Origin: CAZDKK01 sp964603725
GTDB lineage: Bacteria; Eisenbacteria; RBG-16-71-46; CAIMUX01; WJJG01
Reading direction: 5' to 3'
NCBI GenBank assembly: GCA_964603725.1
Contig: CAZRWW010000020.1
Span: 1-64,000 of the forward strand
DNA: 64,000 bases
Shown here: one piece after another, positions 8,961-17,456 of the stretch
How positions within the stretch are numbered: the first letter of the stretch is position 1
Layout: the number at the start of each line of letters is the position of its first letter
Position numbers and translations under genes: made by a program
Notes under the pieces: generated by a model
What the model was told of the DNA's origin: nothing
The model's input: only the letters and a program-made list of their open reading frames with translations
Database searches by the model: none

Positions 8961-10558
8961 GGGCGGGCACGGCAGCCACGGGCGCCGCCGGCGGGCCGGG
9001 ATCGATCGCGGCCCTGCTGATGGGGCTGCTGGTGCTCCTGGCCTCCGGCGACGGCTTGCTGCGCTTACTGGGACGCGCCGGGCTGGTGCGCGCCGCGGGC
9101 GCTGCCGAGGGATTGGGCCTGCGCATCCTGCTCGCGCTCGCCTCCGTGCCGTGGTGGTGTCTGATCCTCGACCTGGCGACCGTGCCGATCACGCGGGTGA
9201 CCTTCGGCCTGCTCGCGCTGGCGCTCGCCGTCGCGGGCGGCTGGGTCGATCGCAGCGGCTGGATCGGGTTGCTCCCGCGCGCCGCGGGGGGCGCCGGCCG
9301 GCGGCCGGACGAGGGCGCCCGAGCGGGCGGGCGGGCGAGGTCGAACGAGCGCCCGCGGTCGGACGGCGCCCCGTCACCGGCGAGGCTGCGCGCGACAATC
9401 GCTCGCGCGCCGGCGGCCGCCGTCCTGGCGCTGGCCGTGGCGGGCATCGTGCTCTTCAGCCTCACGCAGGTCGGCCTGTCGGCGCCGCGCGCCTACGACG
9501 CCCTGGTCGGCTTCGATGCGGTGGGCAAGCTGATGGCCTACGAGGGCCGCCTGCGCTCGACGCTCTTCACCCACATCACGTACGATCCGCAGTGCGTCTA
9601 TCCGCCTTTCACATCGTGCAACCAGGGGTTCTGGTACCTCTTCTTCCCGCCGATCCAGCGGCTCTGGGTTCCCCTGCTGGCGGCCGGATTCCTGCTGGCC
9701 TTCTGGGGCTGGATCCGGCGCTGGACCGCGTCGGCCACCGCGGCGGCCGTGGCCGCCTTTCTCGTGCTGCTGCCTCCCGAGCTGGCCTTCCATGTGACCG
9801 AGGGGCAGACCGATCTGCCGAGCATGATCTATACGACGATGGCGATGCTCTCCGCAGTGGCGTGGTTGCGGGGCCGCGGCGGCGCGGGCCCGGTCGCGCT
9901 GTACATGCTCTGCGCCACGACGGCGCGCAGCGAGAATGTGCTCTTTGCGGCCGCGCTGGCGCTGGCGGGCGCCATCGGCGCGCGCACGCGGCGCTGGACG
10001 GCGCTGTGGGTGGCGGCGGCGCCGGCCGCGTTCTTCGTCTTCTGGAACCTCATCTTCGTCAGGGGCTTGCTGGGCTACGATCCCGCGGCCCACTTCCGCC
10101 ACGACGTGACGTTCGACCTGGCCCGCCTGGCCGAGGTGCTGGATCTGGCCGTGACGATCTTGTGGTCGCACGGCGCCTTCGGCGAATTCGCGTGGGCGAT
10201 CCCGCTGGCGTCGGGGCTGTGGCTACTCGGCTGGTGGGCGCGGCGGACCGGCCGGCTCGCCGCCGCCCAGGATCCAGGGGTAACGGGCCCCCTACTGCTC
10301 CTGGTGGGCCTGGGATTTGTCTTCTACATGCCCTTCTTCTACATGTGGGACGACGTGCTCAACCCGCTGTGGACGATGGCGCATACGTACAAGCGCGGCG
10401 TCTTCCGCTTCATCCCGCCGGTGACGGCGGCGCTGGTGGCGGCGCCGCCGCTGCTGGCGCTGCTGCGGCGCTGCGAGCGCCCGGCCGCGGAGCCGGCGCC
10501 GGGCAGGGGAGCTGCGGAGCCGGGCAAGGAAGGTCCGGCGCCCATCGGCGCTCAGTAG
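8954..10558 (+). CDS. Polytopic membrane protein, possible GT-C glycosyltransferase
   Basis: A 534-residue protein with about ten predicted membrane helices (for example LLMGLLVLLASGDGLLRLLG, LALASVPWWCLILDLATVPI and LLLLVGLGFVFYMPFFYMW). The ATG at 8954 has GGAGGT at 8945-8950. A loop near residues 100-140 is an Arg/Gly/Glu-rich insertion that looks like GC-driven expansion. A segment with YDALVGFDAVGKLMAY and acidic residues before the second half is reminiscent of polyprenyl-phosphate sugar transferases of GT-C type, but no diagnostic motif is certain. It overlaps the preceding membrane-anchored gene by 7 nt and converges on cydB with a 7-nt overlap of the ends. Function unassigned. Confidence 0.6.
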   Translation: MVGAGTAATGAAGGPGSIAALLMGLLVLLASGDGLLRLLGRAGLVRAAGAAEGLGLRILLALASVPWWCLILDLATVPITRVTFGLLALALAVAGGWVDRSGWIGLLPRAAGGAGRRPDEGARAGGRARSNERPRSDGAPSPARLRATIARAPAAAVLALAVAGIVLFSLTQVGLSAPRAYDALVGFDAVGKLMAYEGRLRSTLFTHITYDPQCVYPPFTSCNQGFWYLFFPPIQRLWVPLLAAGFLLAFWGWIRRWTASATAAAVAAFLVLLPPELAFHVTEGQTDLPSMIYTTMAMLSAVAWLRGRGGAGPVALYMLCATTARSENVLFAAALALAGAIGARTRRWTALWVAAAPAAFFVFWNLIFVRGLLGYDPAAHFRHDVTFDLARLAEVLDLAVTILWSHGAFGEFAWAIPLASGLWLLGWWARRTGRLAAAQDPGVTGPLLLLVGLGFVFYMPFFYMWDDVLNPLWTMAHTYKRGVFRFIPPVTAALVAAPPLLALLRRCERPAAEPAPGRGAAEPGKEGPAPIGAQ

Positions 10559-11577
10559 CTCTCCTCCCCCAGCTCGACCTTGCCGGCGAAGACCCGATGG
10601 ATGTAGATCGTGTAGGCGATCACGATCGGCATGCCGATGAGCGCGATGATGAGCATCGTCGTCAGGGTGCGGGGCGTCGAGGAAGCGTTGGCGATCGTCA
10701 GGCTGTGGGCGAGGTCCGTGAGCGACGGCACCAGGAGCGGGTAGAGGCTCGCGCCGACGAGGCCGATCTGGGCCGCGATCGCCGCCGATGAGACCACGAA
10801 GCCCAGCGCCGCCCGGCGGGCGCGGATCGCCACCGGCAGATAGAGCAACGCCGCCAGCAGCAGCGCGAGCAGCGCCCAGGCGATCGGGTTGCCCCGGGCC
10901 CCCGCCAGGAGCCATGGCGAGACGAAGCTCGTGAGCACCGTGGCGATCGCGTAGAGCGCCACCCAACCGATCCAGGCGCCGGACGCCCAGCGCAGCATGC
11001 GCTCGCGCAGCTCGCCCTCGCTCTTCTGCGCCATGTAGAGCGCGCCGTGACAGGTGAACATGACCAGGCCCAGCAGGCCCACCAGCAGCGCGTAAGGATG
11101 GAGCAGCCCCGGGAACGACCCGGTGAAGCGCCCGTGCGCGTCGAGCGGCAGGCCGCGCAGGATGTTGCCCACCGCCACGCCGAACAGCGTTGCGGCGACC
11201 AGGCTGCCCAGGCCGAAGCCCCAGTCCCAGAAGGACTGCCAGCGCGGGTGCTCGACCTTGCCGCGGAATTCGATCGACACGGCCCGGAAGATGAGCGCCA
11301 CCAAGAGCAGGATCAGCGCCAGGTAGAAGGCGCTAAAGACCGTGGCGTAGACGACCGGGAACGCCGCGAACAAGGCCCCCCCGCCGGTCAGGAGCCACAC
11401 CTCGTTGCCGTCCCAGACCGGCCCGATCGCGTTCAGGTAGAGACGCTTCTCCCGGCCCTTGCGCCCGAACAGCGAGAGCACGCCCACGCCCAGGTCGAAT
11501 CCGTCCAGGATCGCGTAGCCGATGATGAGCACGCCGAAGAGCAAGAACCAGACGGTCTGCAGAGCGGTCGGTTCCAT
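10552..11577 (-). CDS. cydB: Cytochrome bd ubiquinol oxidase subunit II
   Basis: Subunit II of the high-affinity quinol oxidase that reduces O2 to water in the inner membrane. The N-terminal YAILDGFDLGVGVL and GPVWDGNEVWLLTGGGALFAAFPVVYA are hallmarks of CydB/AppB. About eight membrane helices and 341 residues fit the family. I chose the ATG at 11577 because AGGAGGT lies 7 nt before it; a start three codons upstream is less well placed. It follows cydA by 12 nt on the same strand, forming the usual cydAB operon. No CydX-like small subunit is visible after it, where the neighbouring gene converges. Confidence 0.96.
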   Translation of the reverse strand: MEPTALQTVWFLLFGVLIIGYAILDGFDLGVGVLSLFGRKGREKRLYLNAIGPVWDGNEVWLLTGGGALFAAFPVVYATVFSAFYLALILLLVALIFRAVSIEFRGKVEHPRWQSFWDWGFGLGSLVAATLFGVAVGNILRGLPLDAHGRFTGSFPGLLHPYALLVGLLGLVMFTCHGALYMAQKSEGELRERMLRWASGAWIGWVALYAIATVLTSFVSPWLLAGARGNPIAWALLALLLAALLYLPVAIRARRAALGFVVSSAAIAAQIGLVGASLYPLLVPSLTDLAHSLTIANASSTPRTLTTMLIIALIGMPIVIAYTIYIHRVFAGKVELGEESY

Positions 11578-11589
11578 CGCGCACACCTC

Positions 11590-12984
11590 CTAGGCGTTGG
11601 CCGGGGCCGGCGTGTCCTGGTCCGGATCGTTCCGGGCCGGGCGCCCGCGGGCGCCCGCCGGCGCCTCGGGACCGGCCTGGATCTTGCGCCGCAGCAGGTA
11701 GACCCAGACCACGCCCAGAGCGAGGTAGATCAGCCCGAACAGGATGATCGAGAAGAGCACCTCCCCGGCGGATACCGTCGGCGAGACCGCGTCGCGGGTC
11801 CGCAGCAGCTTGTACACGATCCACGGCTGGCGGCCGACCTCGGCCGCGATCCAGCCAAACTGGCAGGCGATGATGGGCAGCGGAATCGACCAACTCACGA
11901 GCTTCAGATACCAGCGCGTCTCGAAGAGCCGGCCGCGCCGCCACAGCCACAGGCCGAACGCCGTGGCGCCGACGAAGTAGAGCCCCAGGATCACCATGTT
12001 GTGGAACGACACGAACGAGAACCACAACTCGGCCCCGCGCGGCACCTGATCGGGCGGGAAGTCGCTCAGCCCGCGGATGGGGGCGTGGGGATCGCCGAAT
12101 GCCATCCAGCTCAGCAGATTCGGCACCTCGATCCGGGCCTTGAGCTCCGGCGGGTCCGGATCGGGCAGCGCGAAGAAGACGAGCGGCGCGCCGGACTGCC
12201 CGACGTAGAGACCCTCGATCGCGGCGAACTTCTCGGGCTGGGTATGCGCCACCTGCCGCGCGTGCTCGTGGCCGAAGGGGAAGATCACCAGCACCGCGGC
12301 GATCAGCCCGCCGGCCAGCGACAGCGGGAGGGTCCGGCGCGCGACGTCGGTCCCGCGCTGCCGCAGAAGCAGCGTCGCCGAGATGCCCGCCATGAAGAAC
12401 GCCCCGGTGACCAGCGCGGCCGTGATGGTGTGGAAGAAGCGCACGCCGGTCGAGGCGTTGAACACCGCGGCCCAGAAGCTCGTCAGCTCCGCGCGTCCGA
12501 GCGCTTCGTTGATCTGGTAGCCGGCCGGGGTCTGCTGCCAGGAGTTGGCCACCAGGATCCAGAAGGCCGAGATCGTCGCGCCCACGGCGACCATCAGGCA
12601 GGAGAACCAGTGGGCCCCCGGCGACAGCCGCCGGCGGCCGAAGAGGTAGAGGCCGAGGAACCCCGACTCGAGGAAGAAGGCGAAGATCCCCTCGGCCGCG
12701 AGCGGCGCGCCGAAGATATCGCCCACGTACTTCGAGTAGCTCGCCCAGTTCGTGCCGAACTGGAACTCCATGACGATGCCCGTGGCGACCCCGACGGCGA
12801 AGGTCAGCGCGAAGAGCTTGGCGAAGAACCGGCCGGCGCGCTGGAAGACCTCATCACCCCGGCGCCAGCCCAGCCACTCGACCACGACCAGCAGCCAGGC
12901 CAGCCCGATCGTGATGGGCGGAAAGATGAAGTGGAACCCGATCGTCAGCGCGAATTGCAGCCGGGCCAACAGCACCGCATCCAT
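11590..12984 (-). CDS. cydA: Cytochrome bd ubiquinol oxidase subunit I
   Basis: Heme-bearing subunit of cytochrome bd. Start at ATG 12984 gives LLARLQFALTIGFHFIFPPI, containing the axial-heme His region near residue 19. Further on are VVVEWLGWRRGDEVFQRAGR, EFQFGTNWASYSKYVGDIFG and PFGHEHARQVAHTQPEKFAA, whose His corresponds to the second heme ligand region. GRQPWIVYKLLRT is the conserved C-terminal motif. At 464 residues it appears to be a short Q-loop version. GAGGGGG precedes the start. A micro-aerobic or oxidative-stress role is usual for the family. Confidence 0.96.
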   Translation of the reverse strand: MDAVLLARLQFALTIGFHFIFPPITIGLAWLLVVVEWLGWRRGDEVFQRAGRFFAKLFALTFAVGVATGIVMEFQFGTNWASYSKYVGDIFGAPLAAEGIFAFFLESGFLGLYLFGRRRLSPGAHWFSCLMVAVGATISAFWILVANSWQQTPAGYQINEALGRAELTSFWAAVFNASTGVRFFHTITAALVTGAFFMAGISATLLLRQRGTDVARRTLPLSLAGGLIAAVLVIFPFGHEHARQVAHTQPEKFAAIEGLYVGQSGAPLVFFALPDPDPPELKARIEVPNLLSWMAFGDPHAPIRGLSDFPPDQVPRGAELWFSFVSFHNMVILGLYFVGATAFGLWLWRRGRLFETRWYLKLVSWSIPLPIIACQFGWIAAEVGRQPWIVYKLLRTRDAVSPTVSAGEVLFSIILFGLIYLALGVVWVYLLRRKIQAGPEAPAGARGRPARNDPDQDTPAPANA

Positions 12985-13334
12985 GCGCGCCCCCCTCGTG
13001 GCTTGCCGGTCGCTTCCGGGACCCGCCTTGGTCGCCGGCCAGCTTAGCAGCGCCGCGAAGGCCGCGGAAGCCCCGGCTGCCTCGACTCCGGCTGCTCGGC
13101 CCTGACCGCCTCGACCCCGGCTGCTCGGCCCTGACCGCCGCGGCCCCGGCTGCAGCGACCCTGACCGCCGCGCCCGTGGCTGTGGCCGGCCCTGCCCCGG
13201 ATCGCTCGGCCTACGCCGGCGCGTAACTCCCGCGTAACGGCCCTGTCGTCTACTGCAGTACGGTAGCCTTGGAGGCTGCCGTGAGCACAGGGCCGGTCTC
13301 CCAGCCGTGCTGGGACCAGAGGAGGAGGTGGCGG
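12985..13334. other. Divergent intergenic region between cydAB and a secreted giant protein
   Basis: About 350 nt lie between the starts of two divergent genes. The first hundred nucleotides past cydA contain a GC-rich 29-nt repeat array (annotated separately). The part nearest the plus-strand gene ends in the strong ribosome site GGAGGAGGTG. No convincing promoter hexamers stand out in the GC-rich sequence and no coding potential is evident. Confidence 0.5.
13081..13168. repeat. 29-nt GC-rich tandem repeat array, about three copies
   Basis: Units start at 13081, 13110 and 13139. The first two differ at a single base, the third by several, and a more degenerate fourth follows. The core reads CCGGCTGCTCGGCCCTGACC. 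It lies upstream of cydA and outside any coding frame I accept. Confidence 0.85.
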
Positions 13335-16300
13335 ATGAATCGAACCGCGCTTGCGTCCCGCCTGGTGGTGGTGGCGCTGGCAGGCAGTCTCGGCGCGCTG
13401 GCCGCATCGGCGGCGTCGTGGCCGATGAAGCAGCGCGACGCTCAGAACACCGGCCGCGCGGATTACACCGTGCCGGTCGAGCGCCTGAACGACAGTTTCT
13501 TCAACGTGTTTCGCTGGCAGAAACCCTCGCCCGCCTCGCCCAACGAGAGCGGCTTCGGCGCCAGCACGATGTCCTTCTTCGACGGCGCCGGCCCGGGCGG
13601 CCAGGACATCGTCGTGGGCACCTACCACTGGCCCAAGGGCCTCCAGGGCATGGACCGCCACACGGGCGCTGCTCTTTGGTCGGGCCTGCCCGCCGGGGGC
13701 GAGACGATCGGCAGGATCACGCCCGCCTTCTCGAACGACGGCGCGACGATCTACGTGGTCAACGACGCCACTCAGAGCGGGTCGTATCCGGGCGGCCATC
13801 CCCTCATGGCTTTCCTCACGAGCGCCGGTCCGAGCACATTCTGGCACAACGGCGACAACCCGGACCCCAGCCATCTGGAGATGTCGTCGCCCACCCTCGC
13901 CGCCGATGGCCGCATCTTCCTGCACGGCTGGGTCGATCGTCCCTATGCGGGCAGCGACGATGGATCGACCATCACCGAGGTCTGGGGCGCCGCCACGCCC
14001 GCCGAGTGCGGCCTGAGCGATCCGGCGCTCTACGAGGACGAGGACTCCCTGCGCGTGGTGATCGGCTCCCGCTGGGGCCTGATCTTCTGCTACGACGGCA
14101 ACAGCGGTGCCGAGCTCTGGTCGGTCGCCGCGGGCGGGCTCGTCGACGCCAGCGCGACGATCGATCCCGACAACGGCAACATCTACGTGGGCGCCGGCGA
14201 CAACGACATCTATGTCGTCGGGCTCGACCAGGAAGGCAACCCGCTCTGGACCGTTCCCGCGCTGCGCGTCCACGAGTACATCCCGGGAACGAACAACCCG
14301 CAACGCGCGCAGGCGACCGGCGCCCTCAGCTTCGACGGCGCCACCTACTACTTCCAGACCAGCAGCGTCGAAGGCGATGGCCTCTTGTACGCCATCAACA
14401 CGTGGGACGGGTCGATCAAGTGGACTTTCCCGACCGGGAGCCAGGGATGGGAAATGGAATCCTCCTCACCGGTCGTGACCGAGAACGGCGTGATCGTGAT
14501 CGGCAACAACCGGGGAGACACCTACTTCGCGATCCTCGATGAGGGCACGAGCTGCACGCTGCTCGACATCCTGAGCGTCAATCCCGACCAGTGGGGGACG
14601 GACCAGAGCCACGCCGTCTCCAGCGCGACCATCTCCCCCGAGGGCGATTTGTACCTGCCGCTGCGCACCTACTGGACCACCGGCAACGGCGACGGCGATG
14701 TCCCCACTGGCGAGGTCGCCAACGTCTACACCGCGATCGACCTGCGGCCCGACGCCGTCACCGTGCTCCCCGGCCCCCCCTGGCAAGCGGCCTATGCGCT
14801 CAACGGGGCGGTCCAGCTCGCCTGGCAGCCCGTGTTCGACCCCCAGGAGGTGTTCGACCACTACGCCGTCTATCGCGACACGCAGCCCTTCGCTTCCGTG
14901 GCCGGGATGATGCCGATCGGCGCGGTCTATGACCGCGAGCAGATCGAGTACCTGGACGACTCGGCCCAGAACGGCACGAGCTACTTCTACGCCGTCACCA
15001 GCGTCACCAGCCAGGGCGGCGAGTTCACGGCGGTCCAGCCCATCGGCCCGCGGACCCCGTTCGACGAGACCGACCTGCAGGTAGTCTCGATCGCCCGCAC
15101 GCCGCGGTTCCCGCGCTACGATCCGCACTACACCCTGCTCGAGATCACCGAGCCGAGCGGCTTCGGACCCTACTACTGCTCGACGGCCACCGGACTTGGC
15201 AGCGGACAGACCGGTGACACGCAGCGCTGGCCCCAGATCGGGGACCCGGTGACCTACATCGCCACCGTCCGCAACCGCGGCACCAACACCCTGTACGAGA
15301 CGATCACGGCCGTCTGGAGCGTCGACGGCGTCCCGCAGGAGTTCCCGGGGCAGATGGCCTTCCTCGAGCCCAACGACACCTGCACCTTCGAGTTCATCCG
15401 CGCCTGGGACGGCCAGTCGCATGAGATCGCCTTCACCCTGGACATCACCGACGACCGCCCGGAGAACAACTCGCTCGCCATCGACACCAAGTCGGTCGCC
15501 TTCCTGAGCTACATCGATCGCACCCGGATGGAGGAGTTCCGCGAGGAGACCGTTCAGTATCCCTCGCCGGCCACCGACGACTTCATCGACTGGCTCAATC
15601 TTCACATGACGCGGTTCAACGCCATGTTCGCCGACTCGGGCTGCGCCAAGCGCGTGCATTTCGACGTGCTCGCGGTGCTCGACGACCACGCGGACGATCC
15701 CGATGTCGAGCGCATCCTCTGGGCGATCTTCCCGTTCCGCTACTACCGCGGTGAGGGCAGCCTGCGCCTGTCGGGCTACTACGCCCCCGACGATGACCTC
15801 GACTACGGGCTGCTCCATGAAATGGGTCACCAGCTCGGACTGATCGACATCTATCAGCTCGACATCCCCGCCGAATGCAATCTGGTCACCGGCACGGCTT
15901 ACACGGCGACGGATTGTCTGATGCGGAACGTGGCCCACCACCTGTCGCGCCACAGCGCCAATGCGATGAATCACTGGCAGGACGTGGCCCACGGCTACTA
16001 CGGCCAGTACTTGTACAGCCTGCCGGAGTTCGTGCGGCTGCGTCTGGTGGGCCTGGGCGGCGCGCCCCTCGACAGCGCGCAGGTCACGGTATACCAGATC
16101 GCCGAGCGTCCGGGCCTGGGCAAGGTCATCACGGACCAGATCAAGGCCCAGGGCGTGACCGACGCGCAGGGCGAATGGACCCTCCCCAACGTGGATGTCG
16201 ATCCGGCGCTCGTGCCGCCGACTTTCGCCGGGGACGAGCTGCGCGACAATCCGTTCGGCTATGTCCACGTCGTCGGGACCAACGGCGTGCTGCTGCTGAA

Positions 16301-17234
16301 GGTGGAGCAGGGCGGCTACACGGACTACGCCTGGCTCGACATCACCGAGGTGAACAACGCCTACTGGGCCGGCCAGACCGGCACGGCGGTCGTCACCCGG
16401 CGCCTGCGCCTGGGCGGCGAGGTCCAGTACACCCCGCCCGCGGAGCTGACGGAGCTCAACGCCGCAAGCTGGTATGGCGGGGCGGAGGGGGCCACGCTGA
16501 CCGTGACCGACGACACCGGATTCAAGCAGGTGGGCGCGGGATCGATCCGCATCGACACCGACGGCGGCTTCGACACCTGGGCCGGCTACCCCGGCGATCG
16601 CCTGGCGCTGTGGGATCTCACTCGCAAGCTGGCCATCCGCCTGTGGGTCTACGCCGCGAACCAGCACACCTTCCAGGGCTCCAACCCCTGGATCCGGCTG
16701 CTGTGCCGGAACGGCCGCTACGAATACTGGCCGACCGACGACTTCCTGACCGGCGCCATCGGCCAATGGGTGGAGCTGGTCATCCCGCTGGCCGGCGACG
16801 CGACCTGGATCCGGAGCGAGCACGGGTCTCCCAGCCTGGAAGCGGTGACCGGGATCGAGATCCACGCCGACACATGGGACAACGGATTCACGCTGTGGCT
16901 GGACGGCCTCATGTTCGAGGACGATCCGGCCGCCGTGGGCGACGATCCGTCGCGGCCGGTGACGCTGAGTCTGGCGCAGAACGCGCCCAATCCCTTCTCG
17001 GGCGGCACGCGCATCGGCTTCAGGCTGCCGGCGCCTGGTCGGGTGGAGCTGCGCGTCTTCGACCCCGCGGGTCGCGTGATCCGGACGCTGCTGTCGCAGA
17101 GCCTGCCCGCGGGCGCGCACCAATGCGCCTGGGACGGGCGCGACCAGGCCGGGCAGCCGGTGGGGACCGGCGTCTACTTCGCTCGACTCGCGGCCGGGAA
17201 TCGGACGCTCGAGCGCAAGCTGGTGGTGCAGTAG
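13335..17234 (+). CDS. Secreted multidomain protein: PQQ-like propeller, FnIII, zinc-protease domain, FlgD-like C-terminus
   Basis: A 1299-residue exported protein. The ATG at 13335 follows GGAGGAGGTG and begins a signal peptide of about 27 residues. Order of domains: a PQQ-type beta-propeller from ASWPMKQRDAQNTGRADY to about residue 400 (FCYDGNSGAELWSV and YAINTWDGSIKWTFP are typical blades); a fibronectin-III-like segment near 480-570 (FDHYAVYRDTQPF); a CARDB/Ig-like region; a metallopeptidase-like segment with LLHEMGHQLGLIDIY, the HExxHxxGxxD zinc motif, at about residue 828; a further Ig-like and jelly-roll-like part; and a C-terminal FlgD/T9SS-like sorting domain (NAPNPFSGGTRIGFRLP, WDGRDQAGQPVGTGVYFARL). 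Probably a cell-surface protease; the role of the propeller is unknown. Confidence 0.85.
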   Translation: MNRTALASRLVVVALAGSLGALAASAASWPMKQRDAQNTGRADYTVPVERLNDSFFNVFRWQKPSPASPNESGFGASTMSFFDGAGPGGQDIVVGTYHWPKGLQGMDRHTGAALWSGLPAGGETIGRITPAFSNDGATIYVVNDATQSGSYPGGHPLMAFLTSAGPSTFWHNGDNPDPSHLEMSSPTLAADGRIFLHGWVDRPYAGSDDGSTITEVWGAATPAECGLSDPALYEDEDSLRVVIGSRWGLIFCYDGNSGAELWSVAAGGLVDASATIDPDNGNIYVGAGDNDIYVVGLDQEGNPLWTVPALRVHEYIPGTNNPQRAQATGALSFDGATYYFQTSSVEGDGLLYAINTWDGSIKWTFPTGSQGWEMESSSPVVTENGVIVIGNNRGDTYFAILDEGTSCTLLDILSVNPDQWGTDQSHAVSSATISPEGDLYLPLRTYWTTGNGDGDVPTGEVANVYTAIDLRPDAVTVLPGPPWQAAYALNGAVQLAWQPVFDPQEVFDHYAVYRDTQPFASVAGMMPIGAVYDREQIEYLDDSAQNGTSYFYAVTSVTSQGGEFTAVQPIGPRTPFDETDLQVVSIARTPRFPRYDPHYTLLEITEPSGFGPYYCSTATGLGSGQTGDTQRWPQIGDPVTYIATVRNRGTNTLYETITAVWSVDGVPQEFPGQMAFLEPNDTCTFEFIRAWDGQSHEIAFTLDITDDRPENNSLAIDTKSVAFLSYIDRTRMEEFREETVQYPSPATDDFIDWLNLHMTRFNAMFADSGCAKRVHFDVLAVLDDHADDPDVERILWAIFPFRYYRGEGSLRLSGYYAPDDDLDYGLLHEMGHQLGLIDIYQLDIPAECNLVTGTAYTATDCLMRNVAHHLSRHSANAMNHWQDVAHGYYGQYLYSLPEFVRLRLVGLGGAPLDSAQVTVYQIAERPGLGKVITDQIKAQGVTDAQGEWTLPNVDVDPALVPPTFAGDELRDNPFGYVHVVGTNGVLLLKVEQGGYTDYAWLDITEVNNAYWAGQTGTAVVTRRLRLGGEVQYTPPAELTELNAASWYGGAEGATLTVTDDTGFKQVGAGSIRIDTDGGFDTWAGYPGDRLALWDLTRKLAIRLWVYAANQHTFQGSNPWIRLLCRNGRYEYWPTDDFLTGAIGQWVELVIPLAGDATWIRSEHGSPSLEAVTGIEIHADTWDNGFTLWLDGLMFEDDPAAVGDDPSRPVTLSLAQNAPNPFSGGTRIGFRLPAPGRVELRVFDPAGRVIRTLLSQSLPAGAHQCAWDGRDQAGQPVGTGVYFARLAAGNRTLERKLVVQ

Positions 17235-17456
17235 CCAGTGGCGTGAGGTCCCGTGGCGCCGTGGTTACAGGGTCCGGCTGCCCTGTGGCACGTGGCGCCC
17301 TGGTATTAACGAGCCAGCCTGGAACGGCGTGGAACGGGCCCGTGCTCGCCGCGAGGTGGGCGCGGGCCCGCTGCATCCTGCCCCGGACTCCCGCCGTACA
17401 TCCCGGCACGCCCCCTGCGACGGCGCGCCCCCGCGACGCCAGACTGGAGAGACCCC

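Noticed and set aside
11047..13047. Long plus-strand frame opposite cydAB (666 codons)
   Set aside because: Shadow of clearly identified CydA and CydB coding sequence.
13081..13168. CRISPR array
   Set aside because: Units are contiguous 29-nt tandem repeats without unique spacers.
14466..17123. Long minus-strand frame (885 codons) opposite the PQQ/protease gene
   Set aside because: No signal, no domains, biased composition; the plus-strand gene is certain.
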